In this document: positions 61,801 through 64,000 of the stretch, piece by piece
How the letters are laid out: each line of letters opens with the position of its first letter
How positions within the stretch are numbered: position 1 is the stretch's first letter
Assembly: GCA_029204225.1 (NCBI GenBank)
Contig: CM055107.1
Coordinates: 2,571,923 to 2,635,922, forward strand
DNA from: Diphasiastrum complanatum
Taxonomy: Eukaryota > Streptophyta > Lycopodiopsida > Lycopodiales > Lycopodiaceae
Length of the DNA: 64,000 nt
Reading direction: 5' to 3'
The notes under the pieces: model-generated
What the model was told of the DNA's origin: nothing
What the model saw: the letters and a program-made list of their open reading frames with translations, nothing else
Databases searched by the model: none
Program-made: the position numbers and the translations under genes

Positions 61801-64000
61801 TCCTAAGTACATACTCAAGGTTTTTGATGAGTATGTAGGTAAAAAATGCCAAAATCTTTGATCTTCAAAAGAAATCATGCATGAAATTAAAAGTTCATTA
61901 TGCCCTACTGAATCATTCATACATGTATGCATTAGAGAAATCAGAAGTTTTTTTGACGCCCTTACTCAAAAGGCAAGTCCTAAATCTTTAAGGCTATTCA
62001 AAAGTTTGATCAATCAAACTTTGTAGAAAATTTTCCAAAGTCACTTCATAAGTTCATTGCATAAGAACAGTCTCATCTGAGTCAAATATACTTTGTCGAT
62101 TTGAAAAACTCATGTAGATGATGTAAGATCCCTCATGTGCAATTTTGTGGCATTCCTCTACATTTTGAGCATATGCTTCTTATTCTTTTTGTTACTACAA
62201 TTTTCATATGAATATCTTTCATATTAATTGCCTTTTAATCCTTAGGAGTTGAAACAGCCAAAGTTAATGCCTATGTAAAATTTCCATGATTTTGAATGCC
62301 TCATTCCCAACACCATTTGTGGGTTACAGAACGTAGTTGGTTGTTCACTTTCTTAGTTGCTCTCCTCTTGGTTCTTTGTGTCAATATTAATATTGCTGAA
62401 CAAAGAATCAAACTATGAAACACTTTAAAGTTCCCCAAAGCAAACACCCTAAGTTCATTGAGCCACTCGACAACGAAGCTTTAATTCATGTATAATGATT
62501 CAATGCATGGAAAAATCAATTAAATGGAGAATATTGATGCTACAGACCATTTTAAGGATGTAGTAGTTAGGTGTTGGAATAATCTGCAACAAAGTGGTGG
62601 ATGTTTGACCAAGTGGGTAGATTTGAAGTTATTTTTGGAGCCCAAATTGTATTGCAGCACGAGAAGTGTTTGCTACAGACGCTGGGCACCTCCATAGCAA
62701 GGGAACTCGCTAGTTTAGACTTATGCTCATCAATAGCATGAGAAATTGATAAAGATTCTTGAGCATACTCCTATGTGGTTGTAGTATGCAAGTTCATTTC
62801 TGGTTATGCAAGAACCAGTGGCCACCATGTCCGAATGAAAGTTGATAGGATCTTGAAGCTACAATCGGCACCACACTAGTTACGAGTGCAATATGTGTCA
62901 TGGAGTTGTTGGGAGTTGATTGGCACGTGTTTCTTAGTGTACAAGCTTTTAGAACCTAGGCCCAAGTTTTCCAATGGGATTTTCCACTAGACAAAGTTTG
63001 GTTTACTTGCATCAAGGCCATTAGCATCATACATCTTCTAGAGCTCGTGAAGCTTACAACAAGTTTGACGCAGCTCCAAGGCAGAGAAAGAGAAGCTCGA
63101 AGGAGAGATCTTTGATGTTTTTGCTTCAAGTAGCGTATCTCCCAAGTTGGAGGAATACGACTTGTAAGGAGTAATGATGAGTTTGAGATTACTAAGCTAG
63201 CCGCTTTGAAATAGTGCTTGTTGGAATTCACTTAGCAACCACCAATAGTTGTTCATCAATATCTATCTAGTCTTAGCATGAGGAGAATTACTTTCTATGG
63301 ATGGGCTTTGTTAAGTGTTATCACACCATGAAATCCAAGAGATTATTATTTTGATAGAGCGCCATGTAAGCAATTTAGATGTGTATTAAGTTGGAGTATT
63401 CCAATACATAATGAATCAGAATGATGCTAATGCAAATATTACAATTTAGGTTTCGCACATGCAAATTGACATAATACATTTCTTTTTTTAAATTTCAAAA
63501 AATCTAGATCTAGCTAGAGAGCTAGAGGATTCCATTCAAATTGAGGTCAAAGGATGATCTAAAAGGACGAACTAGTGAAGATTGTGAGTGTCCAATGTTC
63601 TCAATTTTCTCTAGAAGAAAGATGGCACCTGTCATTTGTATATTTTGTAGACATTATACTTGTGTATACTAAGGCAATGCTACATCATGGAGAGCATTTC
63701 TAAGTTGTATTTATGGTATTGCAAGACAATGTCTTGTATGTTCATACTAGTAAAATGATCTATGCAAGATTCAAATAAATTTTCTTTGGCATGTTGTGAT
63801 GGCAGAGGGTTTTATCTAGAAATAGCCATGGCAGAGGGTGTTATGCTAGCCCAAGGTTGCTTTGGTTAGTAGATGGCCAAAACATATTGGGAGGTGTTAG
63901 CTGTAGTCATACCTTGTATTTATCAAATTTCATTGTACTTCAAAGTCGCTACTCTATTGAAGGACCAACTGTGAGGTAGTGACATTGTAGTATGTTGAAG
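61801..64000. other. No recognisable gene
   Basis: Only short frames, none with a recognised domain. A duplicated GGCAGAGGGTGTTAT / GGCAGAGGGTTTTAT word lies near 63804-63845. Confidence 0.4.

Overview
The window is nuclear DNA from a plant with a repeat-rich genome. Nearly everything recognisable is a transposable element or a fragment of one: Ty1/copia and Ty3/gypsy LTR retrotransposons (two gypsy families keep a chromodomain), L1-like LINEs with an APE-type endonuclease, a reverse transcriptase and a CCHC tail, and hAT DNA transposons with BED and DUF659 domains split by introns. No rRNA, tRNA, CRISPR, bacterial operon or confident single-copy host gene was found. The species cannot be read from the sequence; a seed-free or other large-genome land plant would fit, but that is only inference.

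Layout. 1-3.7 kb: a multi-exon hAT transposase pseudogene (minus strand). 3.8-4.25 kb: compound CA/CT microsatellite. 4.4-5.7 kb: a gag scrap joined to pieces of a DDE-transposase-like gene. 6.2-7.5 kb: internally deleted gypsy family A fragment. 9.1-10.3 kb: old hAT relict. 11.26-16.78 kb: complete but defective copia element with 502-bp LTRs and a 5-bp target duplication. 17-28 kb: old decayed DNA with a hAT relict, a gypsy RT relict, one possible host exon and diffuse repeats. 28.1-30.3 kb: 3' half of a gypsy family B element (minus). 30.3-38.5 kb: three LINEs head to tail (minus), two of the junctions being (TC)n tracts. 38.9-47.0 kb: 5' part of a gypsy B element (plus), with a second gypsy B copy nested in its gag. 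47.0-47.6 kb: LINE 3' end (plus). 48.1-51.2 kb: deleted copia element (minus). 51.7-54.4 kb: gypsy A gag to RNase H (minus). 54.4-54.9 kb: gypsy C scrap. 55.1-60.46 kb: second hAT transposase pseudogene (minus) facing a small convergent ORF. 60.47-61.55 kb: gypsy A integrase plus chromodomain (plus). After that, a copia gag relict and unassigned DNA.

The main structural result is that 30324-47032 looks like an inverted block. Its two edges cut one gypsy B element at the same nucleotide and also cut a LINE. Flipping the block back would give one gypsy B element with a matching LTR pair and a near-perfect target duplication (CTCCC/CTCCT), and would give the third LINE of the array its missing 3' tail. 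The second theme is a LINE family that ends in (TC)n instead of poly(A) and whose members lie joined through (TC)n. The third is the spread of defective LTR elements: a young copia with no usable RT, and gypsy B copies that share one RT frameshift. Coordinates of domains, introns and relicts are approximate because all alignments were done by eye.
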